The notes: generated by a model not told the origin, from the letters alone. Shown: positions 41,753 through 50,956, numbered from the stretch's first letter. The stretch: DNA of 64,000 bases from Methyloversatilis discipulorum (GCF_000527135.1 NZ_AZUP01000001.1:2170001-2234000), one strand, 5' to 3'. Made by a program: numbers and translations.

Positions 41753-43816
41753 TCAGGTGCCGTGCCGCCGCTGGGACATCCGGAAGGCGTTCTTGCCGTC
41801 GTTCTTTGCCGCGTACATCGCCGAATCCGCGGCACTGAGCAAGGTTTCGCCGCTGTGTGCGTGCAGGGGATAGATGCCGATGCCGGTGCTGGTCGTGACG
41901 CTGGCCTGGGCGCCGTCGAACTCGAACACCATGCCGGCGACGCGCTCGCCGATGCGTCGGGCGAGGCCGGTCAGCGCGGTCTCGTCGGTATCCGGCGCAA
42001 GCACCGCGAATTCGTCACCGCCGAGGCGGAAGAACATTTCGTTGCGCCGGATGATTGCACCGACGTCGCGCGCCAGCCTGGTCAGCACCTCGTCGCCCGC
42101 CTGATGGCCAAAACGGTCGTTCACCGGCTTGAAGCCATCGAGATCGAACAGCAGCAGGCCGAGCTGGGTGCGCCGGCGGGCGGCGTCGGCAATCATCCGT
42201 TCGAGTTCCTCGTGGAAGCGCCGACGGTTGTACAGATTGGTCAGCGGATCGCGTTCCGCCATATTGACCAGCGCCTCGGCGGCACGGCGCTCGGCGGTGA
42301 CATCCTCGTAAAGCCAGACGCGGCCGAGGAAGCGGCCAGGCGTGGCTGACGGCACCAGGGCCGACTGCTCGCGGATGATACGACCGTCGCGGAGCGGGAT
42401 GTCCTGCGGATCGGTCGGCGCACGGGCGGCCAGTATCGACTTCACGCGCTCGCGGTAGATGTCTTCGTCGGCACGCAACACCGCCGTGCGCTCGATCAGC
42501 ACCGCATCACGCATGCCGGACAGGTTCTCGTTCTCGGCGAAGCCCCAGATGGTCTTCAGCATCCGGTTGGCGTGCTGGGCGCGGCCGTCGCGATCGACGA
42601 AAAGCACGCCCAGCTTGATCAGGTCGAGCAGCGCCTCTAGCCGCGAGCGCTCTTCCTCGCTGCGCGTCAAGTAGTAGTCGCGCAGACCCTGTTCGCGGCG
42701 CAACGCGGTCACCGTGTCGAGCAGCTTCAGCTCGGCTTCCTTGCGGCTCTGGATGTCGTCGGCCGACACGCGCACGCCGAGGCAGGTACCGGATTCATCG
42801 TAAATCGGTTGCCAGTTCAGCGACACCCACACGATCGATCCGTCACGGCGCAGCAGCCTCACCTCGAAATTCTCGCCGCTGGCGCCGGCCAGCGCGTCGG
42901 CCGCGCGGGCGGCGAAAATCTTGCGGTCCTTTTCGTGGATCAGCATGCTCGCCAGATCTTCGGCCAGCAGGCAGTCGAGCGGGCTGTGCCCGGTCACCCG
43001 TTCGATCGAACGGTTCACCCAGATGAGCCGTCCCTGCGGACTGAACCAGGCTTCGACGCCGAAGGTGAAGTCGGCGATCGCGTGGAAGCGCGACTCGCTC
43101 TTGCGCAGCGCGGTGACGCGCTCTTCCAGCGCCTGCACCATCTGGTTGAAGGCGCGGGTCAAGCGGGCCAGCGCGTCGTCGCCACGCACCGGCAAGGGAT
43201 CGACCTCTTCGGCGCGGCGCAGCGCCACCGCCCGGGTTTCGATCGCGCTGACACCTTCGAGCACGCCGCCGAGCACCCAGCGCGCCAGCCAGACGTGCAG
43301 CAGCAACACCAGCGCACCGAGCGCCAGCGCGCCGTTGCGCAACATGGCGAGCGAAGAAACCAGGCCGGACAGGTCGACGCTGGCGCGCAGCACGCCGACC
43401 GGCGCCCGCCGTCCCGGCTGCAGCAGGTCGATGCGCAGGTCGTAGCGACCGCGCCCGGATTCCAGTGCCTCACGAATACTGCCGTGTGCGGCACCGAGCA
43501 CGGCCGGACCGCCGTCGGCGATGAGGACGCGCCCCGCCTCGTCCCGCACCTCGACATAGTCGAGCTGGCCGACGCGCCGGAGCATGCTCACTTCAGCCGC
43601 CAGCCGCGCCGGATCGGCGATCAGCGCAGCAGCGAGCCGGGCCTGCATGTCGGCGACGAGGTAATCGATGCGCACCGACTCCCGCTCGACCAGATGCACG
43701 GAAATGAGGCCGTAAGCCCACAGCAGCGCCACGCACAGCACGCCGCCCAGAAGGATGCCTGAGGCGAGCAAGCGCCCCTGCAGCACGCCGATGCGACGTG
43801 TCAGAGCGCTGAGCAT
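41753..43816 (-). CDS. Membrane diguanylate cyclase with HAMP, PAS and GGDEF domains
   Basis: A 687-residue sensor. An N-terminal membrane helix (LLASGILLGGVLCVALLWAYGL), a periplasmic domain, a second helix near residue 165 and a HAMP-like linker lead to two PAS segments (SRFHAIADFTFGVEAW..., and LDLIKLGVLFVDRDG...). The GGDEF domain ends the protein with an intact active site (FRLGGDEFAVL). The upstream inhibitory I-site reads RRNE where RxxD is usual, so product inhibition may be weak. It makes c-di-GMP for targets such as the PilZ protein. It follows argA by 19 bases. Confidence 0.9.
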   Translation of the reverse strand: MLSALTRRIGVLQGRLLASGILLGGVLCVALLWAYGLISVHLVERESVRIDYLVADMQARLAAALIADPARLAAEVSMLRRVGQLDYVEVRDEAGRVLIADGGPAVLGAAHGSIREALESGRGRYDLRIDLLQPGRRAPVGVLRASVDLSGLVSSLAMLRNGALALGALVLLLHVWLARWVLGGVLEGVSAIETRAVALRRAEEVDPLPVRGDDALARLTRAFNQMVQALEERVTALRKSESRFHAIADFTFGVEAWFSPQGRLIWVNRSIERVTGHSPLDCLLAEDLASMLIHEKDRKIFAARAADALAGASGENFEVRLLRRDGSIVWVSLNWQPIYDESGTCLGVRVSADDIQSRKEAELKLLDTVTALRREQGLRDYYLTRSEEERSRLEALLDLIKLGVLFVDRDGRAQHANRMLKTIWGFAENENLSGMRDAVLIERTAVLRADEDIYRERVKSILAARAPTDPQDIPLRDGRIIREQSALVPSATPGRFLGRVWLYEDVTAERRAAEALVNMAERDPLTNLYNRRRFHEELERMIADAARRRTQLGLLLFDLDGFKPVNDRFGHQAGDEVLTRLARDVGAIIRRNEMFFRLGGDEFAVLAPDTDETALTGLARRIGERVAGMVFEFDGAQASVTTSTGIGIYPLHAHSGETLLSAADSAMYAAKNDGKNAFRMSQRRHGT

Positions 43817-43835
43817 GAGCGGGCTCCGGCTGCGA

Positions 43836-45158
43836 TCACAGGCTTTTTACCAGGACCTTGCTGCGCCGCTGCGGGTTGTAGTTTTCTCGACGCACGCGCG
43901 GCAGCGCATCGATGCCGGCCTCTACGAAACCCCGCTCGACGAACCAGTGCGCCGTCACCGTGGTGAGCACGAACAGCTGCTTGATCCGCTCGGCGCGAGC
44001 ACGCGTCTCGACATAGCTCAGGATCTGCTCGCCGTAGCCGTGGCGACGGTACTCCGTCATCACCGCCAGACAGGCCAGCTCGGCCATCTGCTCTTCCGGA
44101 TAGGGATAGAAGGCGGCGCAGCCCATGATCACTTCGTCGTGTTCGAGCACGCTGAAGCGCTCGATCTCGCGTTCCAGCCGCTCGCGGCCGCGGCTGACCA
44201 GCGTGCCGTCGGCCTCCAGCGGCGCGATCAGGCCGGCGATGGCGGGTACGTCATCGACCCGCGCGTTGCGCATCAAGGCCAGCCGCTCGCGCGAAATGAC
44301 GCTGCCCACGCCCTGGGTGGTAAAGAATTCGAGCAGCAGTGCACCATCGAGATCGCGATCGATCATGTGGGCGCGCGCCACGCCCAGCTTCACCGCGCGG
44401 ATGGCGCGCGGCAGGTAGAGACCGAGATCTTCGGTGATGCCGCGCCCGGCCTTGAGCCACTGCGCCGCTTCGTCGGCAGTCAGCTCGGGCACCAGCGCGC
44501 CCTGTTCGTCGACGATGCCCGGCGCGTCGCACAGATAAATAAGCTTGGTCGCCTGCAGCGCGACAGCGACCGATTCGGCCACCTCCTCCATGCTCAGGTT
44601 GAACACCTCGCCGGTCAGCGAGTAGCCGTAAGGCTGCATCAGTACGATGTCGCTGTCGGCCAGCGCGTCGTTGAGTGCCTCGACATCGACCTTACGCACG
44701 GTGCCGGTGTAACCGTGGTCGATGCCATCGACCACGCCGACTGGGCGCGCGGTCAGGAAATTGCCGGAGGCGACCTCGATCGTGCTGCCGGCCATCGGCG
44801 TGTTCGGCAGGCCCTGCGAGAACAGCGCCTCGACGTCGATGCGGATGGCGCCGTTGGCGCGCTTGACGCAGTCCATCGCCTGCGCGTCGGTCACCCGCAG
44901 GCCCTTGTGATAGCGCGGCGGCAGGCCGCGGGCGGCCAGTTCCTCCTCGATCTGCGGACGGGCGCCGACTACCAGCACCAGTTTGATGCCGAGTGCGGCG
45001 AGCAGGTTGCAGTCCTGCACCAGCGAGTTGGCCAGCGGCCCCTGCAGCACCTCGCCGCCGACCGCGATGACGAAGGTTCGACCGCCGAAGGCGTGGATGT
45101 AGGGCGCGGCACTGCGCACCCAGGCAACGAAACGCGGCGAGTCGGGATCGGCGTGCAT
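43836..45158 (-). CDS. argA: N-acetylglutamate synthase ArgA
   Basis: A 440-residue enzyme for the first step of arginine synthesis, acetyl transfer from acetyl-CoA to glutamate. It has the amino-acid-kinase domain (TFVIAVGGEVLQ, LVLVVGARPQIEEEL) that binds arginine as inhibitor, and a C-terminal GNAT acetyltransferase domain (AELACLAVMTEYRRHGYGEQIL). The full two-domain form matches the classical ArgA length. Confidence 0.94.
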   Translation of the reverse strand: MHADPDSPRFVAWVRSAAPYIHAFGGRTFVIAVGGEVLQGPLANSLVQDCNLLAALGIKLVLVVGARPQIEEELAARGLPPRYHKGLRVTDAQAMDCVKRANGAIRIDVEALFSQGLPNTPMAGSTIEVASGNFLTARPVGVVDGIDHGYTGTVRKVDVEALNDALADSDIVLMQPYGYSLTGEVFNLSMEEVAESVAVALQATKLIYLCDAPGIVDEQGALVPELTADEAAQWLKAGRGITEDLGLYLPRAIRAVKLGVARAHMIDRDLDGALLLEFFTTQGVGSVISRERLALMRNARVDDVPAIAGLIAPLEADGTLVSRGRERLEREIERFSVLEHDEVIMGCAAFYPYPEEQMAELACLAVMTEYRRHGYGEQILSYVETRARAERIKQLFVLTTVTAHWFVERGFVEAGIDALPRVRRENYNPQRRSKVLVKSL

Positions 45159-45249
45159 GCGGGTTCCGATGGGAAAATTCAGCGAATTCTAGCCGAGCGC
45201 GCGCCGGCGGACGCGCCGCAGAACTTGCGTTGTCTCAATTCCAGCACGT

Positions 45250-46725
45250 TCAGGTCAGTTCCGATTCGAGGCGATCGCACAGGGCGTCGAGTATGGTCAG
45301 CCGTGCGCGGTACTTGTCGTCGGCAGACACCACGTTCCACGGCGCCTGTTCGGTGTGCGTGCGCACCAGCATGTCCTGCACCGCCGGCACGTATTGCGGC
45401 CACTTTTCGCGGTTGCGCCAGTCCTCGGGCGTGATCTTGAAGCGCTTGAAGCGCTGGCGCCCGCGCTCGTTGAAACGGCGCAACTGCTCGTCGGAACTGA
45501 CTTCGAGCCAGAACTTGCAGACGATGATGCCGTGTTCGGTCCACTCCTGTTCGAACGCGTTGATCTCCTCGAAGGCGCGCGACCAGTCGGCTTCCTGGGC
45601 ATAGCCCTCGACCCGCTCGACCAGCACGCGGCCGTACCAGGAGCGGTCGAACAACGAAATCCGGCCATCGCGCGGCACGTCACGCCAGAAGCGCCACAAC
45701 CACGGGTAGAGGCGCTCGTGCTCGGTCGGCGCCGCCACCGGATGCACGCGGTAGTTGCGCGCATCGAGCGCGTGGGTGATGCGGCGTATCGCGCCGCCCT
45801 TGCCGGCGGCATCCATACCTTCGAATACCACGGCCAGCGACCGGCGCGCGAAGGCCGGATGACGCAGAAGCAGGTTGAGCCGACCCTGCAGCCGTTCGAG
45901 TTCGGGCTGGTAGTCACCCTTGCGCATCGGCCTGGTCGACGCATGTCGAGGCTGCGCCGGCTGTTCGCTCGGCACCACCAGCGGCGGCAACGCCGGCGCG
46001 AGCACCTTGCGCGGCCCGGCGAGCGCCTCGCGCAGAGCCTTGAGCACGATGCGGCCGACCGCCAGTTCGGTCTGTGCGGCGTCGCTCGCATCGACCAGAT
46101 GCCAGGGCGCGTGCGACGTGTTCGACAGCCGGATTGCCTCTTCCGCCACCTTGCAGATGCGCTTGTGCCGGCGATTGGCACGCCAGTCCTCGGCGGTCAC
46201 CCGCCAGCGCGTCGCAGCGTCCCGCTCCAGCGCGCGGAAATGTGCGCGCTGACGGTCGGCGTCGAGGTGCAGCCAGAACTTCAGCAGCACCGCGCCTTCC
46301 ATCGCCAGCATGCGTTCGAAACGCTGGATCTCGTGCAAGGTGTGCCAGAAGGCGCGCCGCTTGATCCGGCGCTCGACGCGGGCGTTGATCGCTTCGCTGT
46401 ACCAGCCCTCGAAAATCATCGCGGTGCGACCGCGCGACGGCAGCGCCTGCCAGTAGCGCCACATGTGCGGGCGCTGCCGCTCTGCCTCATCGCGCGGCCC
46501 GAAGGCGCTGGTGCGGATGTGACGCGGGTCCATCCATTCGTTCAGCGTATTGACCAGGCGTCCGCGTCCGGCACCGGCCACACCGGCGATCAGCAGCACA
46601 ACCGGCGTACGCCCCTGTTCCAGTATCGAGTACTGCGCGTCGAGCAGATCGGCACGCAATCTGGACACCGCGCGTTCGAGCCGGGCTTCGTCCAGCGGGG
46701 CGACTGCAGGCAACGCATCGAACAT
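45250..46725 (-). CDS. pap: Polyphosphate:AMP phosphotransferase (tandem PPK2 domains)
   Basis: A 491-residue enzyme that phosphorylates AMP with polyphosphate. Two PPK2 domains are in tandem. The second has an intact Walker A (FEGMDAAGKGG), the DRSWYGRVLVERVEG lid and a Walker B. In the first the P-loop is altered (IAGVAGAGRGR), as is usual in class II PPK2 where one copy is structural. Its ATG overlaps the rsmE stop by one base. Confidence 0.9.
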   Translation of the reverse strand: MFDALPAVAPLDEARLERAVSRLRADLLDAQYSILEQGRTPVVLLIAGVAGAGRGRLVNTLNEWMDPRHIRTSAFGPRDEAERQRPHMWRYWQALPSRGRTAMIFEGWYSEAINARVERRIKRRAFWHTLHEIQRFERMLAMEGAVLLKFWLHLDADRQRAHFRALERDAATRWRVTAEDWRANRRHKRICKVAEEAIRLSNTSHAPWHLVDASDAAQTELAVGRIVLKALREALAGPRKVLAPALPPLVVPSEQPAQPRHASTRPMRKGDYQPELERLQGRLNLLLRHPAFARRSLAVVFEGMDAAGKGGAIRRITHALDARNYRVHPVAAPTEHERLYPWLWRFWRDVPRDGRISLFDRSWYGRVLVERVEGYAQEADWSRAFEEINAFEQEWTEHGIIVCKFWLEVSSDEQLRRFNERGRQRFKRFKITPEDWRNREKWPQYVPAVQDMLVRTHTEQAPWNVVSADDKYRARLTILDALCDRLESELT

Positions 46726-47447
46726 CAGAAATCTCCGATCAGGGTATTCAGTGCCGACAGTACGGCAAGGCCCGCGGTCTCCGTGCGCAGCACGCGCGGC
46801 CCCAGCGTCAGCGCGGCAAAGCCAGCAGCGCGCGCAGCGGCCAGTTCCTCGGCATCGAAGCCACCCTCTGGTCCGATAAGCACGGTAATGGGTTCATCGG
46901 CGCGCAGCCCGGCCGACTTCAGCGGCACGCCCCCTTCCGGATGCAGCAGCAGGCGCTGCCCGCCGGCCGCCGCGAGCGCCTGCGGCAAGGTAAGCAGGGG
47001 CTGCACCTCGGGCACCCGATTACGGCCGCACTGTTCGCAGGCCGACACCGCCACCTGCTGCCAGTGCTCGACCCGCCGCTGCGCACGCTCGCCGGCCAGC
47101 TTGACCACGGCGCGCCGGCTGGCCACCGGTTGCACCCGCGCCACACCCAGCTCGACCGCCTTCTGTACGATCCAGTCCATCTTGTCGGCAGCGGCGAGGC
47201 ATTGCAGCAGCGTGACGTCGAGCGCGGACTCGCGCTGTGGCGCCGATTCGTCGCCCACCACGGCGTCGAAGCTGCGGCCGTTGCGCAGCAGACGAGCGGC
47301 GAATTCGCTGCCGCGACCGTCGAACAGCGTGATCGCGTCGCCGTCGGCCAGACGCAGCACGCGGTCGATGTGGTGCGCCACCGGGGCCGGCAAGGAGATC
47401 GTTCCAGCCGGTTCTGCCGGCAAGGGACAAAAGAAGCGTGGAATCAT
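46725..47447 (-). CDS. rsmE: 16S rRNA (uracil-1498-N3)-methyltransferase
   Basis: A 240-residue SPOUT-type methyltransferase. The start at MIPRFFCP is the family's usual first residues, although the frame is open 75 bases further. Visible signatures: HHIDRVLRLADGD, KMDWIVQKAVELGV, SACEQCGRNRVPEV and the SAM-binding knot VLIGPEGGFDAEEL...LGPRVLRTETA. First gene of a minus-strand run rsmE-pap-argA-GGDEF. Confidence 0.94.
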   Translation of the reverse strand: MIPRFFCPLPAEPAGTISLPAPVAHHIDRVLRLADGDAITLFDGRGSEFAARLLRNGRSFDAVVGDESAPQRESALDVTLLQCLAAADKMDWIVQKAVELGVARVQPVASRRAVVKLAGERAQRRVEHWQQVAVSACEQCGRNRVPEVQPLLTLPQALAAAGGQRLLLHPEGGVPLKSAGLRADEPITVLIGPEGGFDAEELAAARAAGFAALTLGPRVLRTETAGLAVLSALNTLIGDF

Positions 47448-47649
47448 CGTGTTATATTTGTGCACTGCAAGAACATCCGCTGACGAGGCTTTTCGCACCG
47501 TCAGCGACGATCGGCACCTCATGGTCGGACCGCCTGTAACCGTTATGGCATCAGGGCATCCGACGACGGGCAGCCGCCGCGAACGATACTGCCACGCCAG
47601 CCGGCCGGAGTGCTTCCGGCGTCGCGACGCGGCTCACTGACGAACGACC

Positions 47650-48450
47650 ATGAGCTCAACCACCCTGCTACAGATCGTCGACACCGCGCGCAGCGTTGCC
47701 CGCGAGGTGATCATGCCGCACTTCCTGACCGCGCAGCGCAACCAGAAGGACGACGGCAGCCTGTTCACCGTGGTCGACCTGGCGGCGCAGGAGGCCTTGA
47801 TCGAACGACTGCCCCGCATCATCGACCGACCGGTGCTTGGCGAGGAAATGCCGGAATCCCTGCAATTGCGCTTGTGGCACGAAGGGCACGACGGCATCTG
47901 GTGCATAGACCCGATCGACGGCACCACCAACTTCGTCAATGGCATCCCCTTCTTCGGCGTCGCGATCGCCTACATCAAGGAAGGGCGCACCCGTCACGGC
48001 GTCGTCTACAACCCGATGACCGACGAAGCCTTCTACGCGGAAGAGGGTGGCGGCGCCTTTCTGAACGGCAATCCGCTGCCGCTGCGCACGCCGGCGCGTC
48101 ACCTGCTGGATGCGGTGGCCGGCGTCGATTTCAAACGGATTCCGAAGGCACTTGGCGACGCACTGGCCACCCAGTCGCCCTTCTACTCACAGCGCAACTT
48201 CGGCTCCAGCGCGCTGGAATGGTGTTTCATCGCCGCCGCGCGGCTGGACGTCTACCTGCATGGTGGCCAGATGATGTGGGACTTCGCCGCCGGCAGCCTG
48301 ATCGCCGCCGAAGCGGGTGCGCGCTGCTCGATGCTGGACGGCGAGCCGCTGGACATGGCGCCCGGCCGCAAGACACCGGTGGTCGTAGGCGCCAGCGCCG
48401 ACCTCTACCGCGAATGGATGGACTGGCTGGCCGCACACGGCGGCCGCTGA
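47650..48450 (+). CDS. Inositol monophosphatase family protein
   Basis: A 266-residue Mg-dependent phosphatase. The metal motifs are present: GEEMPE, DPIDGTTNFVNGIPFF and the C-terminal WDFAAGSLIAAEAGA. Substrates in this family include inositol-1-phosphate, adenosine bisphosphate and fructose bisphosphate. Directly beside Calvin-cycle genes it might act on sugar phosphates, but that is only context. Divergent from rsmE; converges on cbbR with a 2-base gap. Confidence 0.88.
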   Translation: MSSTTLLQIVDTARSVAREVIMPHFLTAQRNQKDDGSLFTVVDLAAQEALIERLPRIIDRPVLGEEMPESLQLRLWHEGHDGIWCIDPIDGTTNFVNGIPFFGVAIAYIKEGRTRHGVVYNPMTDEAFYAEEGGGAFLNGNPLPLRTPARHLLDAVAGVDFKRIPKALGDALATQSPFYSQRNFGSSALEWCFIAAARLDVYLHGGQMMWDFAAGSLIAAEAGARCSMLDGEPLDMAPGRKTPVVVGASADLYREWMDWLAAHGGR

Positions 48451-48452
48451 CC

Positions 48453-49409
48453 TCAGGCGTGGTGAACCGGCAGATGGACCGGCGCCACCTGCGAATTCAC
48501 CAGCCGGCCGCCCTCGTGCATCAGGAAGTCGCGCAGCGCCAGGGCGGCGGGCAACAGGTTCTTGCGGTCCCTGTATACAACGTGCCAGTTGCGCACGATG
48601 GGCGTGCCGGGCGCCGCGATGCGGCACAGCACGCCGGTACGCAGTTCGAGCTGGCAGGTGTGCTCGGACAGGAAGGCCAGGCCCATGCCGGCGATCGCGG
48701 CCTGCTTGATGATTTCGTTGCTGGGCAGTTCGATGATTTCAGCAGGTCGTATGCCCTGCTCGACCAGATAGCTCTCCTGCGTCACCCGCGTTCCGGACCC
48801 CCGTTCGCGGATCAGGAAGGCCTCCTTGCCCAGATCGTCGGCGGTGACGGCGCGGCCACCGGCCAGCGGATGGCCCTCGCAGGCCAGCACCGACAGCGGG
48901 TGTTCGGCAAACACGTGCGCCTCGCAACCCAGCGCAGCCGGCGGACGCCCCATGATGGCGATGTCGATCAGGTTGTCTTCGAGATGACGGAAGATGTCGT
49001 CGCGGTTGTGCAGTGAAATGCGCACCTGAACGTCCGGATAGCGCTCGCGGAAGGCCATCAGCAGGCGCGGCGCAACGTATTTGGCGGTACTGACCACGCC
49101 GACCGACACCAGGCCCGAATGCCCGCTCGCCATCTGCGCCAGCGCGGCCTCGGCCTCAGCCAGCTGGTGGTCGATGGCGCGCGCGTGGCGGGCGATCTCC
49201 ATGCCGACCTCGGTCACGCGCAACTTCTTGCCCAGGGTCTCGATCAGAGGAAGGCCGATCAGCCCGTCCAGCGCCTTCACCTGCATCGAAACTGCCGGCT
49301 GCGTCAGATGCAGCTCCTCCGCTGCGCGGGAAATCGAGCCCAGTCGCGCGACCGCCTCGAATATTCTCAACTGGCGGAGAGACACCCCGCGCGTCCATTG
49401 TGTCGCCAT
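48453..49409 (-). CDS. cbbR: LysR-family regulator, CbbR type
   Basis: A 318-residue LysR protein. The N-terminal helix-turn-helix is clear (LRQLRIFEAVARLGSISRAAEELHLTQPAVSMQVKAL is seen as one block across residues 11-47). The effector domain follows, with VSVGVVSTAKYVAPRLL and ELPSNEIIKQAAIAGMGLAFLS. The THISVST-like phosphate and NADPH sensing form CbbR is the best match, as it lies divergent from the fbp-prk operon. It would activate the Calvin genes in response to phosphorylated intermediates. Confidence 0.88.
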   Translation of the reverse strand: MATQWTRGVSLRQLRIFEAVARLGSISRAAEELHLTQPAVSMQVKALDGLIGLPLIETLGKKLRVTEVGMEIARHARAIDHQLAEAEAALAQMASGHSGLVSVGVVSTAKYVAPRLLMAFRERYPDVQVRISLHNRDDIFRHLEDNLIDIAIMGRPPAALGCEAHVFAEHPLSVLACEGHPLAGGRAVTADDLGKEAFLIRERGSGTRVTQESYLVEQGIRPAEIIELPSNEIIKQAAIAGMGLAFLSEHTCQLELRTGVLCRIAAPGTPIVRNWHVVYRDRKNLLPAALALRDFLMHEGGRLVNSQVAPVHLPVHHA

Positions 49410-49419
49410 ATCAGTCTAA

Positions 49420-49456
49420 ATAAGAATGTTTGATCGATCTTATCAAAACAACTTAT
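49420..49456. promoter_or_regulatory. Candidate CbbR (LysR-type) binding region
   Basis: ATAAG at 49420-49424 is repeated inverted as CTTAT at 49439-49443 and again at 49452-49456, in an A+T-rich stretch just upstream of the cbbR start. LysR/CbbR sites have inverted half-sites of this kind. Assignment is by position and dyad only. Confidence 0.45.
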
Positions 49457-49485
49457 TTTCAACCAAGGTCAGTTCCAGATATATT
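49456..49485 (+). promoter_or_regulatory. Candidate sigma70 promoter of the fbp leader or small RNA
   Basis: TTTTCA (49456-49461) and TATATT (49480-49485) with an 18-base spacer. The -10 matches five of six consensus bases. It overlaps the right edge of the candidate CbbR region, as expected for an activated promoter. Transcription would start near 49492. Confidence 0.4.
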
Positions 49486-49491
49486 GCACTG

Positions 49492-49665
49492 CAACAGCAA
49501 CGGAAACGCAGCGAACACTGCCTCGCAGAACCTGCAAACCGAAGCGACCAGTTTAGCGTCAAAGCCTGTCAGCTCAACAAGAATCGACAGGTGACCCAGG
49601 CTCCTCCTCCACAACCTTGTTTGTGGATTCATACCCCGGCTCGCAAGAGTCCGGGGTATTTTTTT
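49492..49665 (+). ncRNA. Candidate small RNA or attenuated leader upstream of fbp
   Basis: About 174 bases ending in a free-standing terminator, with no open frame that looks coding. Stems: 49565-49570 with 49586-49591, and 49609-49614 with 49621-49626. Between them lies CTCCTCCTCC (49601-49610), a single-stranded anti-Shine-Dalgarno-type run. It is complementary over 7 bases to the fbp ribosome site GAGGAGG (49813-49819). Either an independent regulatory RNA or the attenuated leader of the Calvin operon. Confidence 0.5.
49631..49665 (+). terminator. Rho-independent terminator not attached to a known gene
   Basis: Perfect 9-base arms (49631-49639 and 49651-49659), an 11-base loop and seven T (49659-49665). 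The nearest plus-strand gene upstream ends more than 1.1 kb away and cbbR is on the other strand, so it must end an unannotated transcript. Confidence 0.88.
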
Positions 49666-49763
49666 GCATTGCACACTCTGTTGCAACGGACGCAACACAT
49701 CGCTCCAGCGGCGCAGCAACCCCTCTCCCGCACGACAGCGCAGGCAGCCCTGACACGTCGCTT

Positions 49764-49793
49764 GTGACAGCGATCGTGCGCTGCGGCTACGAT
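49764..49793 (+). promoter_or_regulatory. Candidate promoter of fbp
   Basis: GTGACA (49764-49769) and TACGAT (49788-49793) with an 18-base spacer, matching five and four of six consensus bases. It lies after the terminator and 31 bases before the fbp ATG. Confidence 0.4.
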
Positions 49794-49824
49794 GGAATCG
49801 ACACCGGGACCCGAGGAGGCTGCC

Positions 49825-50919
49825 ATGAGTGAAGGGCGCAAGACCCTGACGCGTTACACCATCGAGGCGCAGCAGCGCCACCCGCACGCCAGCGGGATCT
49901 TCTCCAGCCTGCTGAACGCGGTGGCCACCGCCGTGAAGATCATTGCCAATAATGTGAACAAGGGGGCACTGGTCGGTTCGCTCGGCAGCTTCGAGGCAAT
50001 CGGCAGCGGCGCCGCGATCAATCTGTCCGGCCGCGTCACGCAGAAGCTCGACACGATTGCCAACGAAGCGATGCAGCGCGAGTGCGAATGGGGCGGCCAT
50101 CTGGCCGCGCTGGCGCCGGAAGGCCTGGAAGGCTTCATCCCGACGCCGGACGAGCCGCCGCGCGGCAAATATCTGTTGCTGTTCGACGCGCTCGACTGCA
50201 GCAACAACATCGACGTGAACCTGACTGTGGGCAGCCTGTTTTCGGTGCTGCACGCGCCAAATCCGGGCGCGGAACCCCAGTTGTCCGATTTCCTGCAACC
50301 GGGCACCGAACAGGTGTGTGCCGGTTTCGCGCTGTACGGCCCATCGACGATGCTGGTGCTGACCACCGGCGAGGGCGTGGATGGCTTCACGCTCGATCGC
50401 GACATCGGCGCCTTCATCCTGACCCACCCGCAGATGCGGATTCCCGAACACACGACCGAATTCGCGATCAACGCGTCGAAATCGCGCTTCTGGGAGCCGC
50501 CGGTCAAGCGCTACGTCGAAGAATGCCTGGCCGGCCAGACCGGGCCGCGCGGCGAGGATTTCAATATGCGCTGGATCGCCTCGCTGGTATCGGAAACCTT
50601 CCGCGTGCTGACGCGCGGCGGCGTGATCATGTACCCGGAAGACACAATGGAGCCGCCCTCGCCCGGTCGCATTTCGCTGATGTATGAAGCGAACCCGATC
50701 GCCTTCCTGATCGAGCAGGCAGGCGGCGAAGCCACCACCGGCCGGCAGCGCATCCTCGAACTGCAGCCGCGCAGCCTGCAGAGCCGCACGCCGCTGATCT
50801 TCGGCTCGCGCGAGGAGGTGCGCCGCATCGTCCAGTACCACACGGAGAGCGACCAGGGACTCGATCGGGAATACACTTCGCCGCTCTTCAACGTGCGCGG
50901 CCTGTTCTCGGCACTCTGA
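49825..50919 (+). CDS. fbp: Class I fructose-1,6-bisphosphatase (divergent active-site loop)
   Basis: A 364-residue enzyme that removes the 1-phosphate of fructose-1,6-bisphosphate in the Calvin cycle and gluconeogenesis. Family order is clear: LVGSLGSFEAIG..., the metal loop, LYGPSTMLVLTTGEGVDGFTL, INASKSRFW and the C-terminal YEANPIAFLIEQAGG. The metal/phosphate loop, normally DPLDGSSN, reads DALDCSNN (residues 121-128). The usual GKLRLLYE reads GRISLMYE, with Arg282 for the catalytic Lys. The start is the ATG after GAGGAGG; an ATG 33 bases upstream has no ribosome site. First gene of the Calvin operon. Confidence 0.9.
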   Translation: MSEGRKTLTRYTIEAQQRHPHASGIFSSLLNAVATAVKIIANNVNKGALVGSLGSFEAIGSGAAINLSGRVTQKLDTIANEAMQRECEWGGHLAALAPEGLEGFIPTPDEPPRGKYLLLFDALDCSNNIDVNLTVGSLFSVLHAPNPGAEPQLSDFLQPGTEQVCAGFALYGPSTMLVLTTGEGVDGFTLDRDIGAFILTHPQMRIPEHTTEFAINASKSRFWEPPVKRYVEECLAGQTGPRGEDFNMRWIASLVSETFRVLTRGGVIMYPEDTMEPPSPGRISLMYEANPIAFLIEQAGGEATTGRQRILELQPRSLQSRTPLIFGSREEVRRIVQYHTESDQGLDREYTSPLFNVRGLFSAL

Positions 50920-50956
50920 GCGGTCGCGCGCACCAGCCCACTGGAAAACACTCCGG

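Noticed and set aside
49492..49665. The RNA could be 6S RNA or a tRNA.
   Set aside because: It does not show the long closing stem with a central bubble of 6S RNA and has no cloverleaf or CCA end.
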